Origin: Hymenobacter sp. J193
Lineage (GTDB): Bacteria > Bacteroidota > Bacteroidia > Cytophagales > Hymenobacteraceae
Direction: 5' to 3'
Assembly (NCBI RefSeq): GCF_024700075.1
Contig: NZ_JAJONE010000001.1
Coordinates: forward strand, 1,488,001 to 1,552,000
Length of the DNA: 64,000 nucleotides
In this document: one piece after another, positions 47,170 to 55,600 of the stretch
How the letters are laid out: each line of letters starts with the position of its first letter
How positions within the stretch are numbered: position 1 is the first letter of the stretch
Notes under the pieces: generated by a model
Database searches by the model: none
The model's input: only the letters and a program-made list of their open reading frames with translations
What the model was told of the DNA's origin: nothing
Program-made: the position numbers and the translations under genes

Positions 47170-49902
47170 ATGCAGCTTCAGTTTACCTTACCTTTTCGCA
47201 CCGAATGGGGCCAGCGCTTCGCGGTGTGCGGCAACCTGCCCGAGCTGGGCAACTGGCAGACCGACCAAGCCCTGCCGCTACAATACCAGCCCGACACCGG
47301 CCTCTGGGCCCGCGAAATAACCGTGCCCGACGGCGAGCTGACGGTGGAATACAAGTACCTGCTGCTGGATGAGCGCGACGGCGGCACGCACTGGGAGTGG
47401 GGCCCCAACCGCCAGGAGCACGTAGCCGAAAGTCAGTTTGCCCGCGTGGTGCTGGAAGACTACTGGCGCGCCCCGGCCCAGCCCGAAAACGAGCTGTTCA
47501 CGGCCGCCTTCACCCGCGCCCTCATGCGCCGCCCTGGTACGGACACTGCCCCGCGCCCTACCGCCCGCCTGGCCGACTCCGTAGTGCGCTTTCAGCTACC
47601 GGCGCCCCGCGTGGATACCAACCACCAGCTCTGCATCCTGGGCTCCGATGGGGCGCTGGGCAACTGGGAAGCCCACAAAGCCGTGCTGCTCTCGGACCAG
47701 GCGTACCCTACCTGGAAAGCCGACGTGGCTCTGGAAGATGCCGGCCGCCCCGTCTACTATAAGTATGGCATCTGGGACCCGGCCGAAAAGAAAGTGGTGC
47801 AGCTGGAAAGCGGGGAAAACCGCGTCCTGAGCCCGGCTACCGAGAAGCACACCCTGCGCGTGCGCCACGACGAACATTTCCGCTACCCCACCGGGCCCTG
47901 GCGCGGGGCGGGCGTGGCGTTGCCGGTCTTTGCCCTGCGTACCCAGGCCGGTCTGGGGGTGGGCGAGTTCACCGATATTCAGTTGCTGGTGGACTGGGCC
48001 AAGCAAACTGGCCTGAAGATGGTGCAGATCCTGCCCATCAACGACACTACCGCCACGCACGCCTGGGTCGACAGCTACCCTTACGCCGCTATATCGGTGT
48101 TTGCCCTGCACCCCATGTACTTGTCGCTGGAGGCCATTGCCCCGCTCAACAGCCCTGAACAGCAGCAGGAGCTCCACCGCCTCCGCGACGAGCTAAACCA
48201 GCGCGACTTCGTGGACTACGAGGCGGTGATGAACGCCAAGTGGCACTATGCCCGCCTGCTGTATCAACAGGAAAAAGCCGCTTTCCTGGCCGATACGGAA
48301 TTCCGGGAGTTTCTGGCTGAGCAGCAAAGCTGGCTGGTGCCCTACGCCGCCTTCTCGGCCTGGCGGGACCGGTTCGGTACGGCCGACTTCGAGCAGTGGC
48401 CCGAGGAGTTTCGTACGCCGCCCGGCTACGAGCAGATCATCAACTTCGACGCCCCGGACTTCGACGAGTACGGCCTGCACCTGTTCACGCAGTTTCACCT
48501 CGACAAGCAGCTGCGCACGGCCGTGGAGTATGCCCGCTACCACGGCGTGGTGCTCAAGGGCGACTTGCCCATTGGCATCTACCGCCATTCTGTGGATGCC
48601 TGGACCCAGCCTGAGCTCTACCACATGGACCGCCAGGCCGGCGCTCCACCAGACGATTTTTCAGTTACGGGCCAGAACTGGCGCTTCCCAACCTACAACT
48701 GGCAGCGCATGGCCGAGGACGGATACGCTTGGTGGCGCCAACGCCTCACTCATCTTTCCCGCTACTTCGACGCCCTACGCATCGACCACATTCTGGGCTT
48801 TTTCCGCATCTGGGAAATCCAAGGCGATTCAGTAGAAGGCTTGCTCGGCCGCTTTGCCCCTGCCCTGCCCCTGCACCGCGACGAGGTAGCTACCCGTCTG
48901 GGCTGGTTCGATTACCAGCGCCTGTGTGAGCCATACATCCGCTGGCACATGCTGCGCGACATCTTCGGCGACGATGCCGACGCCGTGCGCCAGGAGTTTC
49001 TGGAGGAGTCGGGCTATGAGTCGTTCCGGTTCCAGGACCACGTGCGCACCCAGCGCCAGATCGAAGCCGTGTTCGGGCAAAAGCTCCAGGCTCAGCCCGG
49101 CAACGCCGACCATCTGCGCCGTGTGCGCGACGGGCTCTACCGCCTCGTAAATGAAGTGCTGTTCCTGGAAGAGCACGGCACCTACGGTCAGTACCTGCAC
49201 CCGCGCATCACGCTGCAGCACACCTACTCCTTCCGGGAGCTCGACGACGAAACGCGCGCGCGCCTCTGGGACCTGTACCTTGATTTCTTCTACCGCCGCC
49301 ACGAGGAGTTCTGGCGCCGCCAGGGTCTGGTGAAGCTGCCGGCTGTGCGCTACGCCACCGATATGCTGATCTGTGGCGAAGACCTAGGTATGGTACCGGA
49401 GTCGGTGCCGGGGGTGATGAAGGCGCTGGGCATCTTGGGCCTAAACATCCAGCGCATGCCCGCTGACCCCAAAACCGAGTTCGGCCACCCCGGTGCCGCC
49501 CCGTACCTGTCGGTGGTGAGCCCCGGCTCCCATGATATGAGCACGGTGCGTGGCTGGTGGGAGGAAGACCGAACCAAAACCCAGCGCTTCTTCGAGCAGA
49601 CGCTGGGCCACTGGGGTGAGCAGGCGCCGCTGTTCTGCGAGCCGTGGGTGGCCCGCGAAATTCTGGTACAGCATCTCTACTCCCCGGCCATGTGGGCCAT
49701 CTTCCCTATCCAGGACCTCTTGGCCATTGATGGCAGCCTGCGCCGCCAGAACCCGCAGGAAGAGCAGATCAACGTACCGGCCAACCCGCAGCACTTCTGG
49801 AAATACCGCCTGCACCTGCCCCTGGAGGAGCTGGTAGCTGCCGCTGGCTTCAACACGCAGCTGGAGCAACTGGTGAGTCAGAGCGGCCGGACGCAGGGAT
49901 AA
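47170..49902 (+). CDS. malQ: 4-alpha-glucanotransferase (DPE2-like MalQ, CBM20-CBM20-GH77)
   Basis: 910 residues. Two starch-binding CBM20 modules come first (residues 1-105, WGQRFAVCGNLPELGNWQ; and ~130-235, LCILGSDGALGNWEAHKA). A GH77 barrel follows, starting about residue 250, split by an inserted region as in plant DPE2. Catalytic residues: nucleophile Asp 539 (LRIDHILG), acid/base Glu 737 (ICGEDLGM), stabilising Asp 789 (GSHDMST). It shuffles glucan chains between maltose or maltodextrins and polysaccharide, probably in the cytoplasm because there is no signal peptide. Stands alone, closed by a terminator. Confidence 0.95.
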   Translation: MQLQFTLPFRTEWGQRFAVCGNLPELGNWQTDQALPLQYQPDTGLWAREITVPDGELTVEYKYLLLDERDGGTHWEWGPNRQEHVAESQFARVVLEDYWRAPAQPENELFTAAFTRALMRRPGTDTAPRPTARLADSVVRFQLPAPRVDTNHQLCILGSDGALGNWEAHKAVLLSDQAYPTWKADVALEDAGRPVYYKYGIWDPAEKKVVQLESGENRVLSPATEKHTLRVRHDEHFRYPTGPWRGAGVALPVFALRTQAGLGVGEFTDIQLLVDWAKQTGLKMVQILPINDTTATHAWVDSYPYAAISVFALHPMYLSLEAIAPLNSPEQQQELHRLRDELNQRDFVDYEAVMNAKWHYARLLYQQEKAAFLADTEFREFLAEQQSWLVPYAAFSAWRDRFGTADFEQWPEEFRTPPGYEQIINFDAPDFDEYGLHLFTQFHLDKQLRTAVEYARYHGVVLKGDLPIGIYRHSVDAWTQPELYHMDRQAGAPPDDFSVTGQNWRFPTYNWQRMAEDGYAWWRQRLTHLSRYFDALRIDHILGFFRIWEIQGDSVEGLLGRFAPALPLHRDEVATRLGWFDYQRLCEPYIRWHMLRDIFGDDADAVRQEFLEESGYESFRFQDHVRTQRQIEAVFGQKLQAQPGNADHLRRVRDGLYRLVNEVLFLEEHGTYGQYLHPRITLQHTYSFRELDDETRARLWDLYLDFFYRRHEEFWRRQGLVKLPAVRYATDMLICGEDLGMVPESVPGVMKALGILGLNIQRMPADPKTEFGHPGAAPYLSVVSPGSHDMSTVRGWWEEDRTKTQRFFEQTLGHWGEQAPLFCEPWVAREILVQHLYSPAMWAIFPIQDLLAIDGSLRRQNPQEEQINVPANPQHFWKYRLHLPLEELVAAAGFNTQLEQLVSQSGRTQG

Positions 49903-49925
49903 GAGCCGCAGGAAGCGTAGTTAGC

Positions 49926-49966
49926 GGAGGAAGTGTGAGCTGCAAATGGTGGCTTACACTTCCTCC
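49926..49966 (+). terminator. Terminator after malQ
   Basis: GGAGGAAGTGT (49926-49936) pairs perfectly with ACACTTCCTCC (49956-49966), extended by GAGC/GCTT pairs inside the loop. A short TGTT follows. Confidence 0.7.
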
Positions 49967-50061
49967 TGTTCGTTGGGACAGAACCAGGTTGACACTGGCT
50001 GGAAGCAGAAATCTATACACTACCAGCCAAAGCCTGTACCGTCTGAGTGTAACGCTACAGC

Positions 50062-50069
50062 TACTTTTG
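50062..50069 (+). promoter_or_regulatory. Candidate -7 box for the HMA gene
   Basis: TACTTTTG, an exact match to TAnnTTTG, 88 bp before the ATG. It is preceded by TGTAACGCTACA (50048-50059), a short palindrome that overlaps the expected spacer and could be an operator. Confidence 0.45.
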
Positions 50070-50111
50070 CGGCTGTTACATTGTTGAAACAGCTCACCCT
50101 CATTCGCCGTT

Positions 50112-50134
50112 GGCAGTAACTTTAAATTACTGCC
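50112..50134. promoter_or_regulatory. Operator-like palindrome before the HMA gene
   Basis: GGCAGTAA-CTTTAAA-TTACTGCC, a perfect 8-bp inverted repeat with a 7-nt AT-rich centre, 23 bp before the start codon. It could bind a dimeric metal-responsive repressor or fold in the 5' leader. Confidence 0.5.
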
Positions 50135-50157
50135 GCAGCCTAAAAGCCTCGTTTTAT

Positions 50158-50373
50158 ATGCCTACTCTTCAATTCAAAACCAGCATCAACTGCGCCAACT
50201 GCCTGCGGGCCGTTACTCCGTTTCTCGACGCCGAGCCCACGGTGAAAAAGTGGAGCGTGGATACCAGCAACCCCGCCAAAGTTCTGACGGTGGAAGGTGA
50301 GAATGTTATTCCCGAACAGGTAATGAAAGCCGTAGCCCAGGCCGGGTTCGATATCGAGCCGTTGGCCGCCTAG
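50158..50373 (+). CDS. Heavy-metal-associated (HMA) domain protein, copper-chaperone-like
   Basis: 71 residues from ATG 50158; a longer frame begins upstream at a TTG but runs over the palindrome. One HMA ferredoxin-like domain with the metal motif INCANC (CxxC, variant of MxCxxC) and a C-terminal AVAQAGFDIEPL typical of CopZ-like proteins. It should bind Cu(I) or another soft metal in the cytoplasm; no P-type ATPase is encoded nearby. A terminator hairpin follows within 20 bp. Confidence 0.88.
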   Translation: MPTLQFKTSINCANCLRAVTPFLDAEPTVKKWSVDTSNPAKVLTVEGENVIPEQVMKAVAQAGFDIEPLAA

Positions 50374-50390
50374 AGGCTCCGGTCCCAACG

Positions 50391-50427
50391 CAACAAGCCC
50401 CGGCCTGCAAAGGTCCGGGGCTTGTTG
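50391..50427 (+). terminator. Terminator after the HMA gene
   Basis: CAACAAGCCCCGG (50391-50403) pairs perfectly over 13 bp with CCGGGGCTTGTTG (50415-50427) across an 11-nt loop. There is no long T-run. Confidence 0.75.
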
Positions 50428-50632
50428 TAAGCAGGAAATAAATGGGAGTGAGTGGTGTCCGTCTGGCTCGCAGGGGCTGATGTGGGGCCACGCACAGATA
50501 GGTGCCTGCTTCTCTGTAGGGCAGCTGGTAACAATTGCTGCACGAAAACGGGTGCGGGCATTACCTAACGGATGTTTGGCGCGTATACCTTTTCTTTGGT
50601 TCTCGTACCGATCATCTGCTTACTACCCACCC

Positions 50633-51169
50633 ATGAAATACCTTGTTCTGGTGTTTGGCCTGCTGGCCAGCAGCTGGGCAGTGGCCCAGGAAACACCTTT
50701 CCAGTTTTCGCCGCTCCCGCTGGATGCGCGCACCCATCAGGTACTGTACACGGGCACCGTGCCGAAAGCGGCTACGGCCGCCCAGCTGCTGGAGCGGGCC
50801 CAGAGTTGGCCCGGCTCCGCGCCGTATCAGGCCACGCTTCGGCGCTGCAACCCCGAAACCGGCACTATGAAAATGCGCGTAGACAGCCGCCATGGACTGG
50901 AAAACTACACCGGGCAGTTGACGATACGCGTAGAAGATGGAGCCTATACATATCACCTCACCGACCTTACGTACACCCAACCCGGTTTTGCCCGGGCCGG
51001 CAAGCACAGCCCCGGCACCATTACGCAGCGCCTGGAAAGCCTTGTGTACACGCGGCCCAGCAAGTACCGCACCCGTAAGCTAACCGAAATCCACGCCCGC
51101 CTCCAGCAGCTGCTCGAAAGCCTGCATCAGGCGATGCACGCCGAGGGCCCGGACCTGGTAACCCGCTAG
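50633..51169 (+). CDS. Small secreted protein, DUF4468-like
   Basis: 178 residues from ATG 50633, which starts a signal peptide (MKYLVLVFGLLASSWAVAQ). The body resembles the DUF4468 TBP-like fold: HQVLYTGTVPKAATAAQLLERAQSW, then a strand-rich middle (GQLTIRVEDGAYTYHLTDLTY) and a helical C terminus (RKLTEIHARLQQLLESLHQAM). Role unknown; family assignment is by pattern memory. Confidence 0.68.
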   Translation: MKYLVLVFGLLASSWAVAQETPFQFSPLPLDARTHQVLYTGTVPKAATAAQLLERAQSWPGSAPYQATLRRCNPETGTMKMRVDSRHGLENYTGQLTIRVEDGAYTYHLTDLTYTQPGFARAGKHSPGTITQRLESLVYTRPSKYRTRKLTEIHARLQQLLESLHQAMHAEGPDLVTR

Positions 51170-51208
51170 CGGCGCGGCCAACAAACAGCCGACCGCGCCA
51201 CTGCAGGC

Positions 51209-52581
51209 CTACGATACCAGTTCCTTGCGGTAGGTTTTCTCGAACTCCTCGTCGACGTGGTAGATGGACTCCTCGTGCTGGCTCAGGTCGAGGCCCAGTT
51301 CTTCGTCGGCCACTTTCACGCGCAGGCCGAACAGCTTGTCGGTAAGCTTCAGCAACGCCCATGATACGGCGAAGGTGTAGGCAATAACGATGGCCAGTCC
51401 CAGCATGTGGTAGCCGAACACGGTAGCCGTACCATTCACCAAACCTACTTTAGCGGCGAAAACGCCCGTCAGAATCATCCCTACGATGCCGCCCAGCCCG
51501 TGGCAGGGAAATACATCGAGCGTGTCGTCGAGGGTTGTGCGGTTTTTCCAGTTCACGCCCATAAAGCTCACGGCCGAGCCCACCACACCAATCAGGATGC
51601 TTTGCCCGTAGTCGACGTAGCCGGCGGCCGGCGTAATAGCCACCAAGCCCACTACCGCACCGATACAGGCGCCCATAGCCGTGGGCTTGCCCCCCGGCTT
51701 ACTTCCAGCAGCATCCACACCACCAGCGCGGCGGCCGAGGCCAGGTTGGTATTCACGAACGACAGCGCTGCCATTTCATTGGCGCCCAGGGCCGAGCCGG
51801 CATTAAAGCCAAACCAGCCAAACCACAGCAAGCCCGTACCCAGGAGCACAAAGGGTACATTGGGAGTAGAGAAAGCCGTTTCGCGGTGTGCCCGCCGAGG
51901 CCCCAAGACCATTGCGCCGGCCAGTGCCGCAATACCGGCTGAAATGTGTACTACCGTGCCGCCGGCGAAGTCGAGCACGCCCCATTTGCGCAGGAAGCCC
52001 TCGGGGTGCCAGGTCCAATGGGCCAGTGGGCAGTAGATGAACAAGCAGAAAAGGATGATGAACGCCAGGTAGCCTTTAAAGCGTACCCGCTCGGCGAATG
52101 AGCCGGTAATAAGCGCTGGGGTGATGATGGCAAACTTCAGCTGAAAGGCAAAGAACAGCACGAACGGAATAGCTGGCGACAAAGTAGGGTGCGGGGCCGT
52201 GCCCACGTTGCGTAGCATGGCAAATGTGAGCGGGTTACCGATCAGCCCATTCCAGGAGTCACCATACGCCAGCGAGAAGCCCACGAAGTACCATACCAGC
52301 GAAATCACGCCCAACGCCACAAAGCTCTGCAGCATGGTGGAAATCAGGTTTTTGGGCCGCACCATCCCGCCGTAGAAAAACGACAGGCCCGGCGTCATAA
52401 GCAGCACGAAAGCCGAGGCGGTGAGCATCCAGGCTATGTCGGCGGTGTTCAGCGCATCGGTCGACGCAGCGGATGGGTGCGGAAGGGGCACAAAGGCAGC
52501 CACCGCACTTAGCACGAACAGCACTATCAGCAGCAGCGTGCCGTAGTTTAACCTGGGCTTGGTAGAGAGGGTAGTTTCCAT
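51209..52581 (-). pseudogene. amt: Ammonium transporter Amt broken by a homopolymer frameshift
   Basis: Two frames together make one Amt/MEP transporter. The first (52581 to 51652) covers most membrane helices (MLTASAFVLLMTPGLSFFYGGM, then FAGGTVVHISAGIAALAGA and LLWFGWFGFNAGSALGAN). The second (to 51209) continues with KPTAMGACIGAVVGLVAITPAAGYV and PCHGLGGIVGM. The break is in the C6 run at 51690-51695 (G6 in the coding strand). A seventh G would restore LLEVSRGGKPTAMG. It is either a real inactivation or phase-variable tract, or a sequencing error. The upstream porin gene is on the same strand, 75 bp away. No glnK follows. Confidence 0.85.
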
Positions 52582-52656
52582 AAAGAGAAAGTTGATTGGG
52601 TTTGGAACGATGGAAAAAGCGCGACGAAGACCTGAGTTACCGGGGCAGGCGGGGCA

Positions 52657-53715
52657 CTAAAACTTGTACACGGCTGCCAGCAACCCGCTTACCGTGGAGC
52701 GATGGAGGGTGCCGGCCTTGTTCACGAACAGGCCCTCACCCTGCTGGCTGCTGTCGATGCGCAGCTCGGGAATGATGGTGAGGTTGTCTTTGCGCAGGTT
52801 AGCAGAAAGGGTACCTTCAAAAATGTTGCTGTCGAAGCCCAGCACATTCTTGCGGTCGGAGAAATACTCGCCCCGCAGTGTAAGACCCAGCCAGGTAGCC
52901 GGATCGAAGTTGACGTAGCCCGCCGAGCCCCACCACGTGGTGCCTTTCTGCCAGCCGGTTTCCGTCCGCTCGCTCCGGTACTGCACCGTACCATTGTAGG
53001 AGAAGCTGAACTGGGGCGAAAACGCGTACGTCAGCACCAGGTCGCCCTGCTGCAGGCGCAACGAATCAAGCTGGCGGCCGCCCTGGTAGTTGAAGTAGGC
53101 TTTGATCTTGTCGTCGGCCGAGCTGGTGCCTACCTGCCCGATCAGCACTTTGGGCATGGCGCTGGCGCTTTTCAGGTCCGTAGGATTGGCTAAGCCGGCC
53201 ATCAGCGTGGTTTTGGGCGTCAGCTGGTAGTCGGCCTTCACGCCCGTATGGAAAAACGGACCGTAGGAGAACATGTAGCTCATGCTGTAGTTACGGTTCA
53301 GATACGGGTCTACCGACTCGTACCCGACGTGCGTGGACCAGCTGCCGGCCGTGAGTTTGAGCTTGGCGGTGGGCGCGTACGTGACGTACAGCTGCTTGAT
53401 GATAAAGCGCGTGTTGTCGTCGGCGTAGGAAAACTCTTCGGCGCGGCGCCCAAAGCCCAGATCAGCCACCAACCCTACTTTGCCAATAGTATGCTCGCCT
53501 TTCAACGAAATCATGCCCAGCTCAAAGGAGTTGTGGCTGTTGGTGAAGCTGGTGAGGTTGTTATACGGGGCCTCCTGGGGGTTCTGGAAGTTGTACCGGT
53601 AATACACATCGGCATAGCCCGAAAGCTTGTAAGGAGACGCAGCCGGCGCGGTAGAATCGGCCGGAGTACCGCCCAAGGGAGCACACATAGCCAATGCAGC
53701 AGTAAAAAGCAACAT
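52657..53715 (-). CDS. Outer-membrane beta-barrel porin (bbp2/OmpL-like)
   Basis: 352 residues from the ATG at 53715, followed by a signal peptide (MLLFTAALAMCAP). The mature part matches Bacteroidota bbp2 porins: YKLSGYADVYYRYNFQNPQ, SFTNSHNSFELGMISLKGEH, RFIIKQLYVTYAPTAKLKLTAGSW, and a final strand ending AAVYKF. It probably lets small solutes through the outer membrane. It is the first gene of a pair with amt, suggesting passage of ammonium or other nitrogen compounds (inference). Confidence 0.85.
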   Translation of the reverse strand: MLLFTAALAMCAPLGGTPADSTAPAASPYKLSGYADVYYRYNFQNPQEAPYNNLTSFTNSHNSFELGMISLKGEHTIGKVGLVADLGFGRRAEEFSYADDNTRFIIKQLYVTYAPTAKLKLTAGSWSTHVGYESVDPYLNRNYSMSYMFSYGPFFHTGVKADYQLTPKTTLMAGLANPTDLKSASAMPKVLIGQVGTSSADDKIKAYFNYQGGRQLDSLRLQQGDLVLTYAFSPQFSFSYNGTVQYRSERTETGWQKGTTWWGSAGYVNFDPATWLGLTLRGEYFSDRKNVLGFDSNIFEGTLSANLRKDNLTIIPELRIDSSQQGEGLFVNKAGTLHRSTVSGLLAAVYKF

Positions 53716-54321
53716 ACTTTCGGAGATTAAGAGTGGGACACACGGCAGTGCAGCGCAAGCCCTAAGCGATGCTTGGGGCGGCTGAAACATTGACTCTCAC
53801 CTTCCGTGGCGGCAGACGAACGAGTGCCGGCGCATCCCGGGCCCGTCCTTGCCAACGGCAAGCGTACTCTGTTCAAAAAAATGCTGACTGGTCCTGCAGT
53901 ACCAGTATGGGCCAAAACAATGGGTGGCCTCTCTCCGCAAACCAAGGTGGGTGTAGCCTGGGGGAGGTAATCAGAGCGAATAGTTTCGAGAGAAGTATAT
54001 ATCTGGCCGGCGCCTGAATTTCTTGCCTCTCATATTATAGGCACAATATAGATAAACAGCATATTAAAAAGCAAACACCCCTTCAAATTTTATATCAATT
54101 CTATCAAATAAACATCATATGCCAGAATACCCCCTTTCAAAACAGGGCCATTTTCTTAAACTTCTAATTTCCGATTTTCTCCTGAGCCTAATAGGCATGA
54201 ACATGAAAAAGCCCACCTCTTCTCTCTGCTTCAGCAGAAAATTGAGGCGGGCTCAGGTTGTTCAGTTGGTATCAGCGGTACCAAGCTGCTTGGTACAGCA
54301 GCAACTCGATTGTTGATTCTT
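53716..54321. other. 606-bp gap, AT-rich in its right half
   Basis: Holds CTTGCC-AAC-GGCAAG (53848-53862), then an AT-rich stretch (about 53990-54130) that differs in composition from the rest of the window, then the purM terminator. Next to the purM stop is a perfect dyad, GTACCAAGC-T-GCTTGGTAC (54278-54296). Short possible frames here lack homology and cross the hairpins, so I see no gene. The porin-amt promoter should lie in the left part, but I found no good TAnnTTTG box. Confidence 0.55.
54206..54253 (-). terminator. Terminator of the purine operon
   Basis: Read on the minus strand, AGCCCGCCTC pairs with GAGGTGGGCT (one G-U pair), with a CTGC/GCAG mini-stem inside, followed by TTTTT. 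It lies about 70 bp after the purM stop. Confidence 0.85.
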
Positions 54322-55470
54322 CTAGGCCTCGTAGCGCAACTCGCCGGCGCCTACCTGTAGTACCACATCCGTTTCCTGGGTGATGCGCCCGGCCACTTGC
54401 GCCTGGTAGCCGTGGCTGCGCAGAGCTCCAACCACGGCCTCGGCCTGGTCTTCGTCGGTAACGAGGAGCATTCCGTTGCCCATATTCCAATAGAGGTAGG
54501 CCTCGGTAGGTGTGATGCCGGCCAGCTCGGCCAGCTGCCGCATGGCGGGCAATGGCTCGAAAAGATTGGTCAGCTCAGCTCCTACCCCGTTTTTAAGGAC
54601 GCGCTTGAAGTTATCGGCAATACCGCCGCCGGTGATGTGCGCGGCCGCGTGCAGGGACAGGCCAGCATCCAGCACCGCTGCCACGCCGGGTGAGTAGATG
54701 AGCGAAGGTGCCAGCATCACCTCTCCCCAGGTTTTCGCGCTGTCGGTTGTCAGTTGCTGGTTGTTAGCCCCACCTTCGTTGGTTCTTAGTTCTGCATTCT
54801 TGATTCCACCATAAGGTGCTTCGTGCCACTTCTCGCCAAAAGCTTTGGTGAGGGCGCGGCGGGCCAAAGAATAGCCATTGGAGCGGAAAGAGGGTGAGCG
54901 AAGTGCCACCACAGCTTGCCCGGCGCGTACGTTGGCTCCGCTCAAAGGGCGCTCCAGGCTGGGGTGCAGCACACCCACGGCCGTGGAGCACCAGTTGAAG
55001 TTCATTCGGGCGCCGGGGTAGCCGCCGATACGGTTGCCCAGCTCGGCAATTTCGCCGCCTGTTACGGCTATCTGACTGAACTGGGCCGCGTCGTGCAGGC
55101 CACGCATGAGCTCATCCACCACCTCGTAGTTGAGCGTGTTCACGTCGATGATGTTCGACAAGTTGGTGGGGATGAAGCCGGCCACCACCAGGTCGTCGGC
55201 TACCATGGCAATCAGGTCGTAGCCCAGGGTATCGTAGCGGTCCAGGCGCTCAGCCACCTCAATCTTGGTCCCGATACCGTCGGAACCGATGCCCAGCCGT
55301 TCCGCCCCAAACCGTATTTCGTTGGAGAAGCCGCCCGCTAGGTCCTGAGCTGGCTCGCCAGGTTTGCCGGCGCGGGTCGAGAAGGTTTTCTGGGCCCAGT
55401 GGTAGGCGTTCTTGGAGGCTGCGTTGCCTTCTTCGATGGAGTAGCCGGCGGTGGCTTTGAGGTCGTTCAT
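54322..55470 (-). CDS. purM: Phosphoribosylformylglycinamidine cyclo-ligase PurM (AIR synthetase)
   Basis: 382 residues. It closes FGAM to AIR with ATP. Motifs are RFGAERLGIGSDGIGTKIEVA, MVADDLVVAGFIPTNLSNII, the AVTGGEIAELG Gly-rich turn, SNGYSLARRAL and HITGGGIADNFKRVLK. Residues about 221-242 (NAELRTNEGGANNQQLTTDS) are encoded by heptameric repeats (54746-54809) in a surface loop that varies in length in the family, so activity is probably kept. Last gene of the purine operon; the gap to purF is filled by another repeat element. Confidence 0.94.
   Translation of the reverse strand: MNDLKATAGYSIEEGNAASKNAYHWAQKTFSTRAGKPGEPAQDLAGGFSNEIRFGAERLGIGSDGIGTKIEVAERLDRYDTLGYDLIAMVADDLVVAGFIPTNLSNIIDVNTLNYEVVDELMRGLHDAAQFSQIAVTGGEIAELGNRIGGYPGARMNFNWCSTAVGVLHPSLERPLSGANVRAGQAVVALRSPSFRSNGYSLARRALTKAFGEKWHEAPYGGIKNAELRTNEGGANNQQLTTDSAKTWGEVMLAPSLIYSPGVAAVLDAGLSLHAAAHITGGGIADNFKRVLKNGVGAELTNLFEPLPAMRQLAELAGITPTEAYLYWNMGNGMLLVTDEDQAEAVVGALRSHGYQAQVAGRITQETDVVLQVGAGELRYEA
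54746..54809. repeat. Heptamer arrays inside purM
   Basis: Plus-strand units GTTGTCA-GTTGCTG-GTTGTTA (54746-54766), then after 15 bp GTTCTTA-GTTCTGC-ATTCTTG-ATTCCAC (54782-54809). They encode the loop NAELRTNEGGANNQQLTTDS of PurM without breaking the frame. Confidence 0.75.
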
Positions 55471-55475
55471 GTAAA

Positions 55476-55600
55476 GAACTTAGAGGTTAGAGGTTAGAAG
55501 TTAGAATGGCTGAAAGTCAGATACTGTTGGCTTAAGTCCTACGGCCTGCAACGTGGCCCAAACGACTCTTGCTTCTATGCTCTGACTTCTAACTTCTCCC
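55476..55600. repeat. Inverted-arm heptamer element filling the purF-purM gap
   Basis: Left arm: CTTAGAG-GTTAGAG-GTTAGAA-GTTAGAA (55479-55506), ending in GTCAGA. Right arm: TCTGACTTCTAACTTCTCCC (55581-55600), the inverse with a 9-nt deletion. The right arm touches the purF stop codon; the left starts 9 bp from the purM ATG. Nothing coding lies in the ~60-bp centre. Confidence 0.75.

Noticed and set aside
53769..54017. 82-codon frame upstream of the porin gene
   Set aside because: Crosses a hairpin, no homology, codon use unlike neighbours.
54119..54316. 65-codon frame before the purM stop
   Set aside because: Overlaps the operon terminator and the adjacent palindrome; AT-rich non-coding sequence.
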